Source of the DNA: an uncultured Actinomyces sp. | GTDB taxonomy: Bacteria; Actinomycetota; Actinomycetes; Actinomycetales; Actinomycetaceae | Assembly: GCA_938040725.1 (NCBI GenBank) | Contig: CALHZX010000090.1 | Location: 1 to 64,000, forward strand | Direction of reading: 5' to 3' | Length of the DNA: 64,000 bases | Part shown: positions 42,696-52,551 of the stretch, one piece after another | How the letters are laid out: the number at the start of each line of letters is the position of its first letter | How positions within the stretch are numbered: position 1 is the stretch's first letter | Made by a program: the position numbers and the translations under genes | Notes under the pieces: model-generated | The model's database searches: none | What the model was told of the DNA's origin: nothing | Seen by the model: the letters and a program-made list of their open reading frames with translations, nothing else

Positions 42696-44144
42696 TCAGC
42701 GCACGCAATCCGCGTCAGCGTGGACGATCGTGGCGCGACGTTCACCCATGAGAATCTCGGTGCCTGCAGGGACCTCAACGGCCTGACCGCCGGTCAACGC
42801 GGTGATACGCCCGTCGGGGGTGCGGATCTGCGTGCCGTTCGCGGAGAACGAGTCCTCAATCCACGCCCCACCTGCTGTGGGACCCACGCGCATGTGCGTG
42901 CGCGACAGGGACACCGTCGTATCGGGAACGACGACAGCGCGCGACCCTTCGGCGGCTGCAGGTGCCCGCCCCAGGGTCAGCGGCATGTCGATGAGCTCAC
43001 GCTGGCCCGAGTCGAAAATGAGCCACAGGAGCTGCGCGCGCGGCGGCGTCGCGGGCGCGCCCCACTGGGACTGGCCGGCGCCTCCCCACTGCCCCTGGGG
43101 GGCGGCGGCGCGCTGGGCAGCCTGCACGTCGCGATGACTCGGCGGCGGTCCAGGCACGCCCGAGGCCGGGGCCTGGTACTGCACCGGAGCAGAGTACGGG
43201 GGCTGAGAGGGTTCCTGGCGCGCGGGCCCACCCCAGCCGTCCTGGGGCGCGGGCGACGCGGAGGGCACGGGCACCGCCGGGGGCTGCTGGGCTGGCACCT
43301 GTGCGGGCGTGGGCCGCTGGGGTGCCGGACGATGAGCCTCGGGCGCGCCCTGAGGTGGTGCGAGGAGCGCATCGAACTGCGTGGGCTCGTGAGCGGCGGG
43401 CGCGGACGGGAGGGGCACCCCCGGAACCTGCGCGGCAGCGGGCGCAGCCGGAACCGCGGGCACGCTCGGCGCGGACGGGAGCGGCACCGCCGGAACCTGC
43501 GCGGCAGCGGGCGCAGCCGGAACCGCGGGGACACTCGGTGCCACTGGCGCCCTGTAGGGATCGTTCGCTCGCTGACCGGGAGCCGAGTAGTCGGGGACGG
43601 ACGAAGGAACGGGAGTCAGCGGGGCACTCGGCGCATCCCACTGACCCGCACCTGCCTGCACGCCCTCGAAGCCGCTGGGCGCCTGGCCGGGGCGGGGATC
43701 ATCCACCGCCTGTCCGGGACCCGCAGCGAGGGCCGCATGTTTGCGCAGGTCGACGAAACGCGTATGCGTGGGCCCATTGAGCCACGTGCGCCCATCATGG
43801 ACCATCGCGTACGAGGCCAGCAGACCCACAACCGTCACCTGAAGCAGCGCACTCAAGGCTGTGTAGCCCATGGCCGCTCCCAGCGAAGGAGTCTGGGCGT
43901 CATCCTCGTCTCGAATGAGACACACGCACATGAGGGCCATACCCGGTGTCCGCCCCGACACCCCCAGCATGACGCCGGAGGCAACCACGGCCTCGGCGAT
44001 GATCAGACCGACCGTCACCGGCGTGAAATAGACGAACCACGTCACCCCCACCAGCGCCCCGAGGACCAGCAGATCGATGACGTACGCACCGACGAGCCGC
44101 GAAGCGGTCGCGCGGGCGAAAGGAGTCTTCGTGGTATCACCCAT
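42696..44144 (-). CDS. RDD membrane protein fused to an FHA domain
   Basis: 482 residues from ATG 44144, which shares one base with the eccD2 stop (TAATG). RDD domain with about four membrane helices in residues ~10-130 (RLVGAYVIDLLVLGALVG), a ~230-residue Ala/Pro/Gln-rich linker with an internal duplication (PSVPAVPAAPAAAQVP twice), and a C-terminal FHA domain (LTLGRAPAAAEGSRAVVVPD, then SLSRTHMRV and SANGT). FHA domains bind phosphothreonine, so it is a natural partner for the kinase at 55184. The pairing suggests phosphorylation-dependent control of type VII secretion at the membrane. Confidence 0.88.
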   Translation of the reverse strand: MGDTTKTPFARATASRLVGAYVIDLLVLGALVGVTWFVYFTPVTVGLIIAEAVVASGVMLGVSGRTPGMALMCVCLIRDEDDAQTPSLGAAMGYTALSALLQVTVVGLLASYAMVHDGRTWLNGPTHTRFVDLRKHAALAAGPGQAVDDPRPGQAPSGFEGVQAGAGQWDAPSAPLTPVPSSVPDYSAPGQRANDPYRAPVAPSVPAVPAAPAAAQVPAVPLPSAPSVPAVPAAPAAAQVPGVPLPSAPAAHEPTQFDALLAPPQGAPEAHRPAPQRPTPAQVPAQQPPAVPVPSASPAPQDGWGGPARQEPSQPPYSAPVQYQAPASGVPGPPPSHRDVQAAQRAAAPQGQWGGAGQSQWGAPATPPRAQLLWLIFDSGQRELIDMPLTLGRAPAAAEGSRAVVVPDTTVSLSRTHMRVGPTAGGAWIEDSFSANGTQIRTPDGRITALTGGQAVEVPAGTEILMGERRATIVHADADCVR

Positions 44145-45565
44145 TACAGGATCGCCCTCCAAGCAAACTCGAAGAGACCCGAGGAGAAAATCGCCGCGGG
44201 GAGAAGTGTAAAAATACAGAACGACTGCACGAAGTCGAGGATCGTGCCGATCAGTGCGGCATGTCCCTTGGGCTCATACAGCGTCATCCAGGCCACCAGC
44301 GCGATGCCCGTCAGAACGAGGAGGCACACGGGCAGGACGGGATAGATCTGCGCGCCGACCGCCCAAGACTTCACCCAGGCGCCAAAGAGGAAGGCGCACC
44401 CGATGCCGGCGGCACCAATGCGCGGAAGGACCCTCCCCATCGGCGTGCGGGCACCCCTCGGCGCCGTTAACAGGGTCACCACGGACGCAATGACGATCAC
44501 GAAACCGCCGACGCCTCGGCCCATGGCCACCGTTGGCATCACCGTGCGAGCGAGGGGGATACCACCCGCGAGGGTGAACAACGTCGAGGCGGTCAGCAGC
44601 AGCGTGTAGCGGGCATCGGTGTGTCCGATCGCCGTCTTCATGCGCCCGCCGGTCACCGGCGTGGGAGGGACCATCATAGGCTGGCGGATACGCGAGGCAA
44701 TCGTTTGCACCGCCGCCGCATCGATCAGCTGACTGTCAGGCACGCGCAACGCGAAGCGCGGGGCCATGAGGAACAGGAACACACCCAGGGCCAACGCGAG
44801 CGGCGCAATATTAATCAGGTGGAAGAACGGGTAGGCGCCAATCGTCACGAGAACGGTCGCACCGAGCCACGCCATCATGGCACTGAGCGCCGTCGGCGTG
44901 TTCGTCAGCGAGAGCACCGCCAGGGACACGACAAGGGCCACCCACACTCCGACAACGGGCGCGAGCGAGAGGGCATGGATACCCGCCATCGACACGAAGC
45001 CGATGGCACTGTAACCCGCGAGCGCCGGCATCAGGAGGAGCAGGAGGGACATCGAGCGCAGCCTGCGCGAGGCAAACAGCGGAATGATCGCAACCGCGCA
45101 GCACACCAGGGCGCATACTCCGCGCGCCCACGTCGGGATCGACGAGGCCGCGAGCGCCCAGGCGGGTCCGTCCTCCCTGTGGGCGAGCCCACTCAGCGCT
45201 GCGTCGCCCATCATGGGCAGCAGGCACAGTGAGGAGACCGCACCAATGAGGAGGAAGCACAGGCCGACCAGGGCGAGGGTGGGGGAGAGCCACTGATTCT
45301 CGTAGCGCTCCGAGGCCTCGTTGAGCTGGCGGGCGGACAGGACCCGGCTGGACAGGGCGATCGTCGACCCTGCGGGCAGGTCGCGGCCGAGGACCGCAGC
45401 CCCGTCGAGGGGACGCCCGTCGGCGTAGGAAATACGCACGGACGGCAAGGTGAGGTCGATGGCCAGCATGGCGCACAAACCTGCGACCGTGGTCCCTGTG
45501 GGAGCAGCGAAATCGGAGGCCCCATCGGAGTCGATAACGGTCACGGACACCATGGTGGCGCTCAT
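44144..45565 (-). CDS. EccD-like protein (second copy)
   Basis: 473 residues. The ubiquitin-like domain (MVSVTVIDSDGASDFAAPTG) covers residues 1-85, followed by about 11 membrane helices beginning WLSPTLALVGLCFLLIGAV. It is only distantly similar to the EccD at 40127 apart from architecture. It is divergent from eccC and transcribed with the RDD-FHA gene. It could form a heterodimer with the other EccD or serve a variant pore. Confidence 0.85.
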   Translation of the reverse strand: MSATMVSVTVIDSDGASDFAAPTGTTVAGLCAMLAIDLTLPSVRISYADGRPLDGAAVLGRDLPAGSTIALSSRVLSARQLNEASERYENQWLSPTLALVGLCFLLIGAVSSLCLLPMMGDAALSGLAHREDGPAWALAASSIPTWARGVCALVCCAVAIIPLFASRRLRSMSLLLLLMPALAGYSAIGFVSMAGIHALSLAPVVGVWVALVVSLAVLSLTNTPTALSAMMAWLGATVLVTIGAYPFFHLINIAPLALALGVFLFLMAPRFALRVPDSQLIDAAAVQTIASRIRQPMMVPPTPVTGGRMKTAIGHTDARYTLLLTASTLFTLAGGIPLARTVMPTVAMGRGVGGFVIVIASVVTLLTAPRGARTPMGRVLPRIGAAGIGCAFLFGAWVKSWAVGAQIYPVLPVCLLVLTGIALVAWMTLYEPKGHAALIGTILDFVQSFCIFTLLPAAIFSSGLFEFAWRAIL

Positions 45566-45596
45566 GAAACCTCCGATCTAAGGGAAACAACAGTGC

Positions 45597-45658
45597 CCAG
45601 TGTAATGCACTGAGGCTAACCGCCGGTTAAAACTTGGAAGAGCACTCAGCTACACTGG
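45597..45658. promoter_or_regulatory. Symmetric divergent promoters eccD2 / eccC
   Basis: CCAGTGTA (45597-45604) and TACACTGG (45651-45658) form a wide inverted repeat; each contains a TACACT -10 box, one reading left to eccD2 and one right to eccC. A TTAAAA at 45627 could act as the -35 for eccC. Confidence 0.55.
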
Positions 45659-45703
45659 GGACAGTCGCATCGAACACGTACGCGCGCAGCGCGAGGAGAC
45701 CTG

Positions 45704-48700
45704 ATGGTTACACGCAAAAAACGGCGGATTGCCGCGGTTCCGGAGCAGCCTTCCGGCAGCTTGGCCCTGCAGATGCCGCCGGAGAAGGCTGAGCCCGCAT
45801 CGATGGGCAACGTCCTCATGATGGTCGTCCCGATGCTCGGTTCGACGGGTGTCATGATTTTCATGGCGATGCAGAACAACGGTGGCCGGCGTTCCATGCT
45901 CATGGGCGGCGGCATGTTGGTCGCTATGCTGGGCATGGTCGGCTTCAACATGTACCGCCAGTTCTCCCAGTACCGTACGCGCGTGAAGACGCAGCGTCGC
46001 GAGTACCTGTCCTACCTCGCGGAGACGCGCGAGTCGATCCGCAAGGTCGCGAAGAAGCAGCGCGCCTACTACAACTGGGTCTACCCCGACCCCGACGCCC
46101 TGGTGACCCTGGCAGCGAACGGGTCTCGCCTGTGGTCGCGTGAGGGCAACACCTACAACGTTCTCACGTTCCGCTATGGCAGTGGCACGCAGCCCCTGGG
46201 CTTGACGTTCGAGCGTCCGCCGATCGATCCAATGACGGAGATGGACGTCGTGTGTCTGTCGGCGATGGAACGCTTCATCGCGGTGCACGATCACACGGAC
46301 AATGTGGGCAAGTTCCTCTACCTGGGTGATTTCAGCCACATCGAGGTCGTCGGCGAGGGCGAGAGCGCCTATAACGAGATGCGCGCCATCATGATGCACG
46401 TGGCGTGCTTTATCGAGCCTTCCAAGCTCAAGATCGCGGTCCTGTGTTCGGCTGATCGTCTGGGCGACTGGGAATGGGTGAAGTGGATGCCACAGGCGCG
46501 CTCGGCCAACGTTCGCGACGCCATTGGCCCGGCTCGCATGATTTCCACGGACCCGCGTGAGTTGGTCGAGATGATCGGCCCCGATATCGCGATGCGCGGC
46601 GCGTACCGCCAGGGCGAAGAGATGCCTGAGTGGCCCCATCTCCTCCTCGTGTGCGACGGTGCCGAGTTCCCCACCTCCTCACCCTTCGGGTCGATGGCGG
46701 GCGTGCGCGGCGTGACGATCATGAGCCGCGCCCGCGAGTGGACGCCGATGAAGTCTCACACTGCCCTGCGCCTCGTCATCCACCCCAGCCCTGATCACAA
46801 GGGCGCGGACGTGGTCGACGTGGTCACCATGGACTCCCTGCCCGAGCAGGCGTTCGCCGACCGCCTCACCGCCGTTCAGGCCGAGGCCGTGGCACGCCGC
46901 ATGACGCCCTTCGCCACCCAGCAGAACCTGGAAGAGGCGGAGACCCCCGTGGGCCGTTCGGACGAGTCCCGCCAGAAAGACCTCATGGAGCTCGTCGGCA
47001 TCGGCGACATCCGCGACTTCGACCCGGAGAAGCAGTGGCGACGCCGCGAGGGCCGCGAGCGCCTCGCCGCCCCCTTCGCCGTCACGCCCGAGGGCCGCCC
47101 CGTGGTCCTGGACATTAAGGAATCCGCCCAGCAGGGTATGGGTCCGCACGGCTTGCTGATCGGCGCGACCGGTTCGGGTAAGTCCGAGGTGCTCCGCACC
47201 CTCGTGCTCGCCCTGGCGCTCACCCACTCTCCGGAGCAGCTGAACCTGGTCCTCGTCGACTTCAAGGGTGGCGCGACCTTCGCCGGCATGTCGGACCTGC
47301 CGCACGTGTCGGCCATGATCTCGAACCTGGAGTCGGAGCTTTCCCTGGTCGACCGTATGCAGGACGCGCTGCAGGGCGAGATGGTGCGCCGCCAGGAGGT
47401 CCTGCGCCAGGCGGGCAACTACGCGAACGTGTCCGACTACGAGGCGGACCGTCTCGCGGGCAAGCACGACTTCCCGCCGCTGCCGGCCCTGTTCATCGTC
47501 CTGGACGAGTTCACGGAAATGCTCATGGCCAAGCCGGAGTTCGGCGAGGTCTTCATCATGATCGGTCGTCTGGGCCGATCCTTGTCGGTGCACCTGCTGC
47601 TGGCTTCACAGAAGATGGACCTGGGTAAGGCGCGCGGTCTGGAATCCCACCTGTCGTACCGCATTGCCCTCAAGACCTTCACGGAGAACGACTCTCGCGA
47701 GGTCCTGGGTATCCCCGACGCCGCGAAACTGCCTCCGCTGCCCGGTTCGGGCTTCCTGAAGGCGGGCGGCGACGGCCTCGTCCGTTTCCGCGCGTCCTAC
47801 GTGGCCGCTCCCCCGCCGGCGCGCACCCTCGCGTCAATTGCCGAGGCCTCGACCGCCGGCGCTCCGAGCGCGCCGATCGAGATCCTGCCGTTCACGGTCG
47901 CTCCCGTCATCACGCGCGACGACCTGGGCGAGGAGGAAGAAGTCGATCAGAACCAGGAGATCGTCCTGGCCGGCGACGAGGTGTGGGCAGACATGTCCGA
48001 GATGGACATCGCCGTGGAGAAGATGAAGGGCAAGGGCTACCCAGCGCACCAGGTGTGGCTGCCTCCGCTGGAGGTTCCCGATACGTTCGCGACTCTCATG
48101 CCCGACCTGCGCCCGGACCCGGAGCTGGGCTTCATTTCTCGCGCCTGGCGCGAGTCCGGGGTCCTGCGCGTGCCCCTGGGCACGGTCGACCTGCCGCTTG
48201 AGCAGCGCCGCGAGACCCTCGTCCTGGACCTGTCGGGCGCGGGTGGTAACTTCGCCCTCGTCGGCGGCCCGCAGACGGGTAAGTCAACGGCGCTGCGTAC
48301 GATCGTCCAGGCCCTGTCCCTGACCTACACGCCCCAGGAAGTCCAGTTCTACGTCATGGACTTCGGCGGCGGCACCTTCGCGGGCTTCGCGGGCGCACCG
48401 CACGTGGCGGGCATCGCGACGCGCGACACCGAGGAGGTACGCACGCGTATGCTCGCCGAGATCGCGGCGATCATGGACGACCGTGAGCGCTACTTCCGCG
48501 CGCACGGCATCGACTCGATGGATACCTACCGTCGTGGGCGCCTGGCGGGCACCTACGACGACGGCTACGGCGACGTGTTCCTGGTGATCGACGGGTGGGG
48601 TGCACTGCGCTCCGAGTTCGATGGCCTGGACCGCGAGGTCACGACGATGATGAGCCGAGGCCTGTCGCTGGGCGTTCACCTGGTTATATCGGCGGCCCGT

Positions 48701-49747
48701 TGGATGGATATCCGCGCCGAGGCGCAGGATATTTTCGGGTCGCGCCTGGAGCTGCACACGGCGAACCCGAAGGAGTCGATCGTCAACCGCGAGGGTGCCG
48801 CTCGCATTCCGAAGGGGCGCCCGGGGCGCGGCATCGACATGGCGGGTCACGAGATGATGATCGGCCTGCCGCGCGCGGACGCGGAGCAGGATCCGTCAAC
48901 CGTGTCGCAGGGCGTGGCGTACACGGTCAACAAGATTCGCGAGTGCCTGGTGGCGGGCGAGGGCCCGAAGCTGCGTCTGCTGCCCCAGCGGATCACGCTT
49001 GCGGAGATTCTCTCGCAGCTGCCGGATCAGCAGATCCTGCCGCGCGGCGGCGGCGACATGGTGCTGGGCGTGGAGGAGTCGCGCCTGGGGCCGCTCCTGT
49101 TCAACACTCGCGCGGAGTCGCACCTGTACCTGTTCGGCGACGGCAAGACGGGCAAGACCTCCTTCCTGCGGTCGATCATTTCCGAGGTCACGCGCCTGTA
49201 CTCGCCCAACGAGGCAAAGATCCTGGCGATCGACATGCGTCGTTCGCTCCTGGGTGCGATCCCGGACGAGTATTCGCTGCGCTACCTGACGAACCATGCC
49301 GAGGCGATGAAGCAGCTGCGTGAGCTAGCGAAGTTCCTGCGCACGCGCCTGCCCGGTTCCGACGTGACCGCCGAGCAGATTCGCGAGCGCACGTGGTGGT
49401 CGGGTCCGGAAGTGTGGATCTTGGTCGACGACTACGACCTGGTGGCCACCTCGTCGGGTAACCCGCTGATGGAGCTCATTGACCTGCTGCCACAGGCGGG
49501 AGACATCGGCCTGCACGTGATCATCACTCGTCGTATGGGCGGCGCGTCGCGCGCGGCCTACGAGAAGGTCCTGCAGATGATGAACGACCTGGCTGTCACC
49601 GGTATCCTCCTGTCCGGCAACCCCAGCGAGGGCGCGATCATCAACGGCGTGAAGCCGAAGCGCGCGATCGCCGGCCGCGCGCAGGTCGTTCACCGAGAGC
49701 TGGGCGTCGTCGCCGCGCAGCTGACGTGGACCCCGCCAGCAATTTGA
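45704..49747 (+). CDS. eccC: Type VII secretion ATPase EccC, three FtsK/SpoIIIE domains in one chain
   Basis: 1347 residues, GAGGAG before ATG 45704. Two N-terminal membrane helices (VLMMVVPMLGSTGVMIFMAM and LVAMLGMVGFNMY) and a cytosolic stalk are followed by three ATPase domains. Walker A motifs are GATGSGKS (about 487), GGPQTGKS (about 853) and GDGKTGKT (about 1144). Walker B-type strands are LVLVDFKGGATF, FYVMDFGGGTF and ILAIDMRRSLL. The motor recognises the C-terminal signal of WXG100 dimers and drives export. Fused EccCa-EccCb is typical of ESX-4-like loci. Confidence 0.96.
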   Translation: MVTRKKRRIAAVPEQPSGSLALQMPPEKAEPASMGNVLMMVVPMLGSTGVMIFMAMQNNGGRRSMLMGGGMLVAMLGMVGFNMYRQFSQYRTRVKTQRREYLSYLAETRESIRKVAKKQRAYYNWVYPDPDALVTLAANGSRLWSREGNTYNVLTFRYGSGTQPLGLTFERPPIDPMTEMDVVCLSAMERFIAVHDHTDNVGKFLYLGDFSHIEVVGEGESAYNEMRAIMMHVACFIEPSKLKIAVLCSADRLGDWEWVKWMPQARSANVRDAIGPARMISTDPRELVEMIGPDIAMRGAYRQGEEMPEWPHLLLVCDGAEFPTSSPFGSMAGVRGVTIMSRAREWTPMKSHTALRLVIHPSPDHKGADVVDVVTMDSLPEQAFADRLTAVQAEAVARRMTPFATQQNLEEAETPVGRSDESRQKDLMELVGIGDIRDFDPEKQWRRREGRERLAAPFAVTPEGRPVVLDIKESAQQGMGPHGLLIGATGSGKSEVLRTLVLALALTHSPEQLNLVLVDFKGGATFAGMSDLPHVSAMISNLESELSLVDRMQDALQGEMVRRQEVLRQAGNYANVSDYEADRLAGKHDFPPLPALFIVLDEFTEMLMAKPEFGEVFIMIGRLGRSLSVHLLLASQKMDLGKARGLESHLSYRIALKTFTENDSREVLGIPDAAKLPPLPGSGFLKAGGDGLVRFRASYVAAPPPARTLASIAEASTAGAPSAPIEILPFTVAPVITRDDLGEEEEVDQNQEIVLAGDEVWADMSEMDIAVEKMKGKGYPAHQVWLPPLEVPDTFATLMPDLRPDPELGFISRAWRESGVLRVPLGTVDLPLEQRRETLVLDLSGAGGNFALVGGPQTGKSTALRTIVQALSLTYTPQEVQFYVMDFGGGTFAGFAGAPHVAGIATRDTEEVRTRMLAEIAAIMDDRERYFRAHGIDSMDTYRRGRLAGTYDDGYGDVFLVIDGWGALRSEFDGLDREVTTMMSRGLSLGVHLVISAARWMDIRAEAQDIFGSRLELHTANPKESIVNREGAARIPKGRPGRGIDMAGHEMMIGLPRADAEQDPSTVSQGVAYTVNKIRECLVAGEGPKLRLLPQRITLAEILSQLPDQQILPRGGGDMVLGVEESRLGPLLFNTRAESHLYLFGDGKTGKTSFLRSIISEVTRLYSPNEAKILAIDMRRSLLGAIPDEYSLRYLTNHAEAMKQLRELAKFLRTRLPGSDVTAEQIRERTWWSGPEVWILVDDYDLVATSSGNPLMELIDLLPQAGDIGLHVIITRRMGGASRAAYEKVLQMMNDLAVTGILLSGNPSEGAIINGVKPKRAIAGRAQVVHRELGVVAAQLTWTPPAI

Positions 49748-49754
49748 TCGTTTA

Positions 49755-49785
49755 TTGACACAGCGGCCCCTTCGTCGCATATGAT
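49755..49785 (+). promoter_or_regulatory. Strong promoter of the lipoprotein/module 2 operon
   Basis: Perfect TTGACA at 49755-49760 and TATGAT at 49780-49785 (19-base spacer; CATATG gives 17), immediately after the eccC stop. It drives the lipoprotein gene and probably the module behind it. Confidence 0.65.
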
Positions 49786-49812
49786 TGACCAGTCTGAAAG
49801 TAGGAGAAAAAC

Positions 49813-50352
49813 ATGTCCTCTCTCGTGTCCCGTCGCGCTCGCGCAGCCACAGCTTCCCTGCTGCTCGCTTCCGTCGCCCTGTCCGGTTGCAGCATCTTGG
49901 GTGGTGCGCGAAATTCCACCGATATTTCGAAGTTGCCCAACATTCCCGAGGGGCAAAAGCAGCAGTTGGTCAGCCAGATGCAGTCTGCGTCTGGCTCGGA
50001 GAAGAAGGAGATCGCCGCGAAGGCGAAGGCCTTGAGCAAGATGGTGGGGACGGAGCTGGTCGCGGTGGATCCCCCGTCGATCATCGACCAGACCTTCAAG
50101 TTGGATCCCAAGGGTAAGACCGTGGTGAACAAGGACGACAAGATCTACCTGATGATGTCGGCCACCGATTACTGGCGTCTGGGCCAGGACACCTACGACC
50201 TGTGCGTGGAGCAGGACTGCGAGTACTACTCGTCGTGGACGGTAGACGTGGAGGGGTCGGGCGCCGACCTGACGTACGTGTGGACCCTGAAGGTCGATGG
50301 TGACGATCAGCCCAAGGAGCCGCTGGTCCGCCGCTTCAAGGTCGGTAAGTAA
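49813..50352 (+). CDS. Lipoprotein upstream of module 2
   Basis: 179 residues with AGGAG six bases before ATG. Signal peptide ends in a clean lipobox VALSGC (Cys26). The mature domain has two close cysteines (DLCVEQDCEYY) and beta-rich sequence, with no known family recognised. It lies between eccC and module 2, so a role at the outer face of the secretion apparatus is possible. Confidence 0.8.
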   Translation: MSSLVSRRARAATASLLLASVALSGCSILGGARNSTDISKLPNIPEGQKQQLVSQMQSASGSEKKEIAAKAKALSKMVGTELVAVDPPSIIDQTFKLDPKGKTVVNKDDKIYLMMSATDYWRLGQDTYDLCVEQDCEYYSSWTVDVEGSGADLTYVWTLKVDGDDQPKEPLVRRFKVGK

Positions 50353-50410
50353 GCGTCCCTGCGCATCGACGCACTCTCTTCTTTTCTCATCAACCATTTT
50401 GGAGTCAACA

Positions 50411-50929
50411 ATGGCCGGAAATGCAGACGTCAGTTACGACGACGACCAGCAGCAAGCAGCTGCACCGAAAGTGACCGAAACCTGGGACGCGGTGACGGGA
50501 TCGCGCAAGCATACCGAGGCCCTCGGATCCGCGCAGACATCCACCTTCTGGGGACACGAAGACGGGCCCGCGGACCTACAAGACAGTGCTGCGGCGATGT
50601 TCGAAGCCGTATCCGGACTTCTCGCGAGCGAATCCAACATGCTCAAGACGTTCGAGGCGCAGATGCATGAAGCCATGACCCGCTTCACGGGTGCGGAATA
50701 CGACAACCAGCTGGAGTTCAAGAGCACGCAGGCCGACCAGCAGATGCAGGCGATCCGCTCGCAGAACCCGACCGAGTTCACCGCGATGCTTCACGCACTC
50801 GGTTTGACCCTTGAAGATCTCGGCTCCGCTGCGGATCCACTGATCGCGTCCCCCACTCAATCCGGTGCCGGTTCGGCGGGTGGTTCGGGTAGTGCACCGA
50901 CTACGTCCTCAGGCCCGTCGGACTACTGA
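50411..50929 (+). CDS. Small acidic helical protein of module 2
   Basis: 172 residues; ATG 50411 follows GGAG. Aligns by eye with the 148-residue protein of module 1 through FWGHEDG (about 46-52), DLQDSAAAMFEAV and SESNMLKTFEAQM. The C-terminus is Gly/Ser/Thr-rich and disordered. No signal peptide. Thirty-two bases before the 529-residue protein gene. Likely WXG-like partner of that protein. Confidence 0.78.
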   Translation: MAGNADVSYDDDQQQAAAPKVTETWDAVTGSRKHTEALGSAQTSTFWGHEDGPADLQDSAAAMFEAVSGLLASESNMLKTFEAQMHEAMTRFTGAEYDNQLEFKSTQADQQMQAIRSQNPTEFTAMLHALGLTLEDLGSAADPLIASPTQSGAGSAGGSGSAPTTSSGPSDY

Positions 50930-50961
50930 ACTGCATAGCTACATATAAGGAGTTTGTCACA

Positions 50962-52551
50962 ATGGTTGCTTCACCGAATTATGAGCGTCTTAAGGTCTTC
51001 ATGGAGGCGGCTCGCGCCAACAAGGGGCTTGACGCGTGGGATGGGGATCACGACAAGGCCTTGAAGGGCTTTGATGACGCCGTTGAGCGCCTGCGCGCCT
51101 ATCGCGAGAGCCACGGCTTTACCGGCGCGACGGGTAGAGCCATGGATCGATGGGTTGACGCGTCCATCACCCGTATCGAGAAGTATCGGGAGGGATACGA
51201 GCGCGGCTATCACACCTACTCTCGAGGCCGTAACGTGATGGCGATGGCGCTGAGCGAAGCTGAGAAGCTCTCGCCGGACCTCCTCGACGCGAACACGGCC
51301 GCCATGCGCGACGACCTGCTCGTGTCGGTCCCCTCCAGCGAGCCCGGTACGGGTTTCCGCTTCATGGGCAAGCTCTACACCACCGGCGCCGCCTACGTCG
51401 CCGCCGTCGAAGAGCAGGCGAACGAGCAGCGCGAGGCCGCGGCGAAGCGCATCATCGACATGGTGAACGACCGCACTTTGATGATCAGTGGCATCATGAA
51501 GGGCCAAATCGCGGACAAGCCCGACGATCAGGGTACCGAATTTAGGGTGTACGAACAGCAGGAGAAGGACAAGAATCCGGGTGGCGGTGGTGACGGCACC
51601 CAGGGCGGTGGTGGCACCCGTGGCGGTGGCGGTGCTGGTGGTGCTGGCGGCGGTGCTGATTGGGGATACGGTAAGGGCGATGACTTCGGTCGCGCGGCGG
51701 ATCGTAGCCCTTCTTCTCCCAACTACCCCGGTGGCTTCGACCAGCCGTGGTGGAGCGAGGCCGACGCTGCCGCGGCCCGCAACCGCATCATTTCTTCAGG
51801 CGCGGTTCCCACGCAGGAGCCCGCCTACGGCGAGGCCGGATCGCGTACGAGCCCCATCACCGATCCCCAGGACCTCATGGGCAGGGATCTGCTGCACACG
51901 CGCGTGAACGGCACGGCCTACCGCAATGGCGTCGTCGGCGGGCATACCCCGGCGCCGCCCGCGGATATGGATCACCCTCTGTGGCGTCTGAACGGCGGCG
52001 GGGCTTCCGACGCGAGCACCGCGGGACGGCTCGGCGGTGCTGGCGTGCTCGGCGCGGGTGCCCTCGGTATGCGCGGCGCGGCCCGCATGGGGTCCGGTGG
52101 CCTTGGCGCGGGCATGCGCGGCATGACCGGTGGCCTGGGTGGCGCGGGCGCCTCCGCCTTGAAGGTCGGGTCCTACTCCGGGTCGGGTTTTGGCTCCTAC
52201 AATCCTCCTCCGGGTGCGAACGGCCTGGCCGGTTCCGGGGCGGGCGCGTCGGGCGCGACGGGCGTTGCCGGTTCCACCGGGGCGAACGGTGGCGCGGCTG
52301 GTACCGCCGGTGCCGCGGGCAAGGGTGGCTCGGGTTCGGGCTTTATGGGTGCGGGCGCGGGTGCCGGTGCGGGCGCGGGTAAGCAGGACAAGAAGGGTCG
52401 CAAGCGTCAGTACGTCGCCTTCAAGTTCGAGGACGACGAGGACGATCTGCCCGTCGGCTACGTCAACCCCATGTCCCAGACCTACGGGTCTGACACGACC
52501 ATCACCCCGGCCAAGCGCACGGACGACGGATGGGATCCGCGCCAATGGTGA
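50962..52551 (+). CDS. ~530-residue WXG-superfamily-like, Gly-rich protein of module 2
   Basis: 529 residues, AAGGAG upstream of ATG. Residues 1-190 helical with GFTGATGRAM at the turn and LSPDLLDANTAAMRDD. A Gly-rich stretch (about 205-235, GGGGTRGGGGAGG) follows. The central block DLMGRDLLHTRVNG is shared with module 1. Residues ~350-480 are Gly/Ala-rich, and the basic-acidic tail ends GYVNPMSQTYGSD and DGWDPRQW, as in module 1. No signal peptide. Its last codons overlap the protease start (ATGGTGA). Probable type VII substrate of unknown function. Confidence 0.85.
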   Translation: MVASPNYERLKVFMEAARANKGLDAWDGDHDKALKGFDDAVERLRAYRESHGFTGATGRAMDRWVDASITRIEKYREGYERGYHTYSRGRNVMAMALSEAEKLSPDLLDANTAAMRDDLLVSVPSSEPGTGFRFMGKLYTTGAAYVAAVEEQANEQREAAAKRIIDMVNDRTLMISGIMKGQIADKPDDQGTEFRVYEQQEKDKNPGGGGDGTQGGGGTRGGGGAGGAGGGADWGYGKGDDFGRAADRSPSSPNYPGGFDQPWWSEADAAAARNRIISSGAVPTQEPAYGEAGSRTSPITDPQDLMGRDLLHTRVNGTAYRNGVVGGHTPAPPADMDHPLWRLNGGGASDASTAGRLGGAGVLGAGALGMRGAARMGSGGLGAGMRGMTGGLGGAGASALKVGSYSGSGFGSYNPPPGANGLAGSGAGASGATGVAGSTGANGGAAGTAGAAGKGGSGSGFMGAGAGAGAGAGKQDKKGRKRQYVAFKFEDDEDDLPVGYVNPMSQTYGSDTTITPAKRTDDGWDPRQW

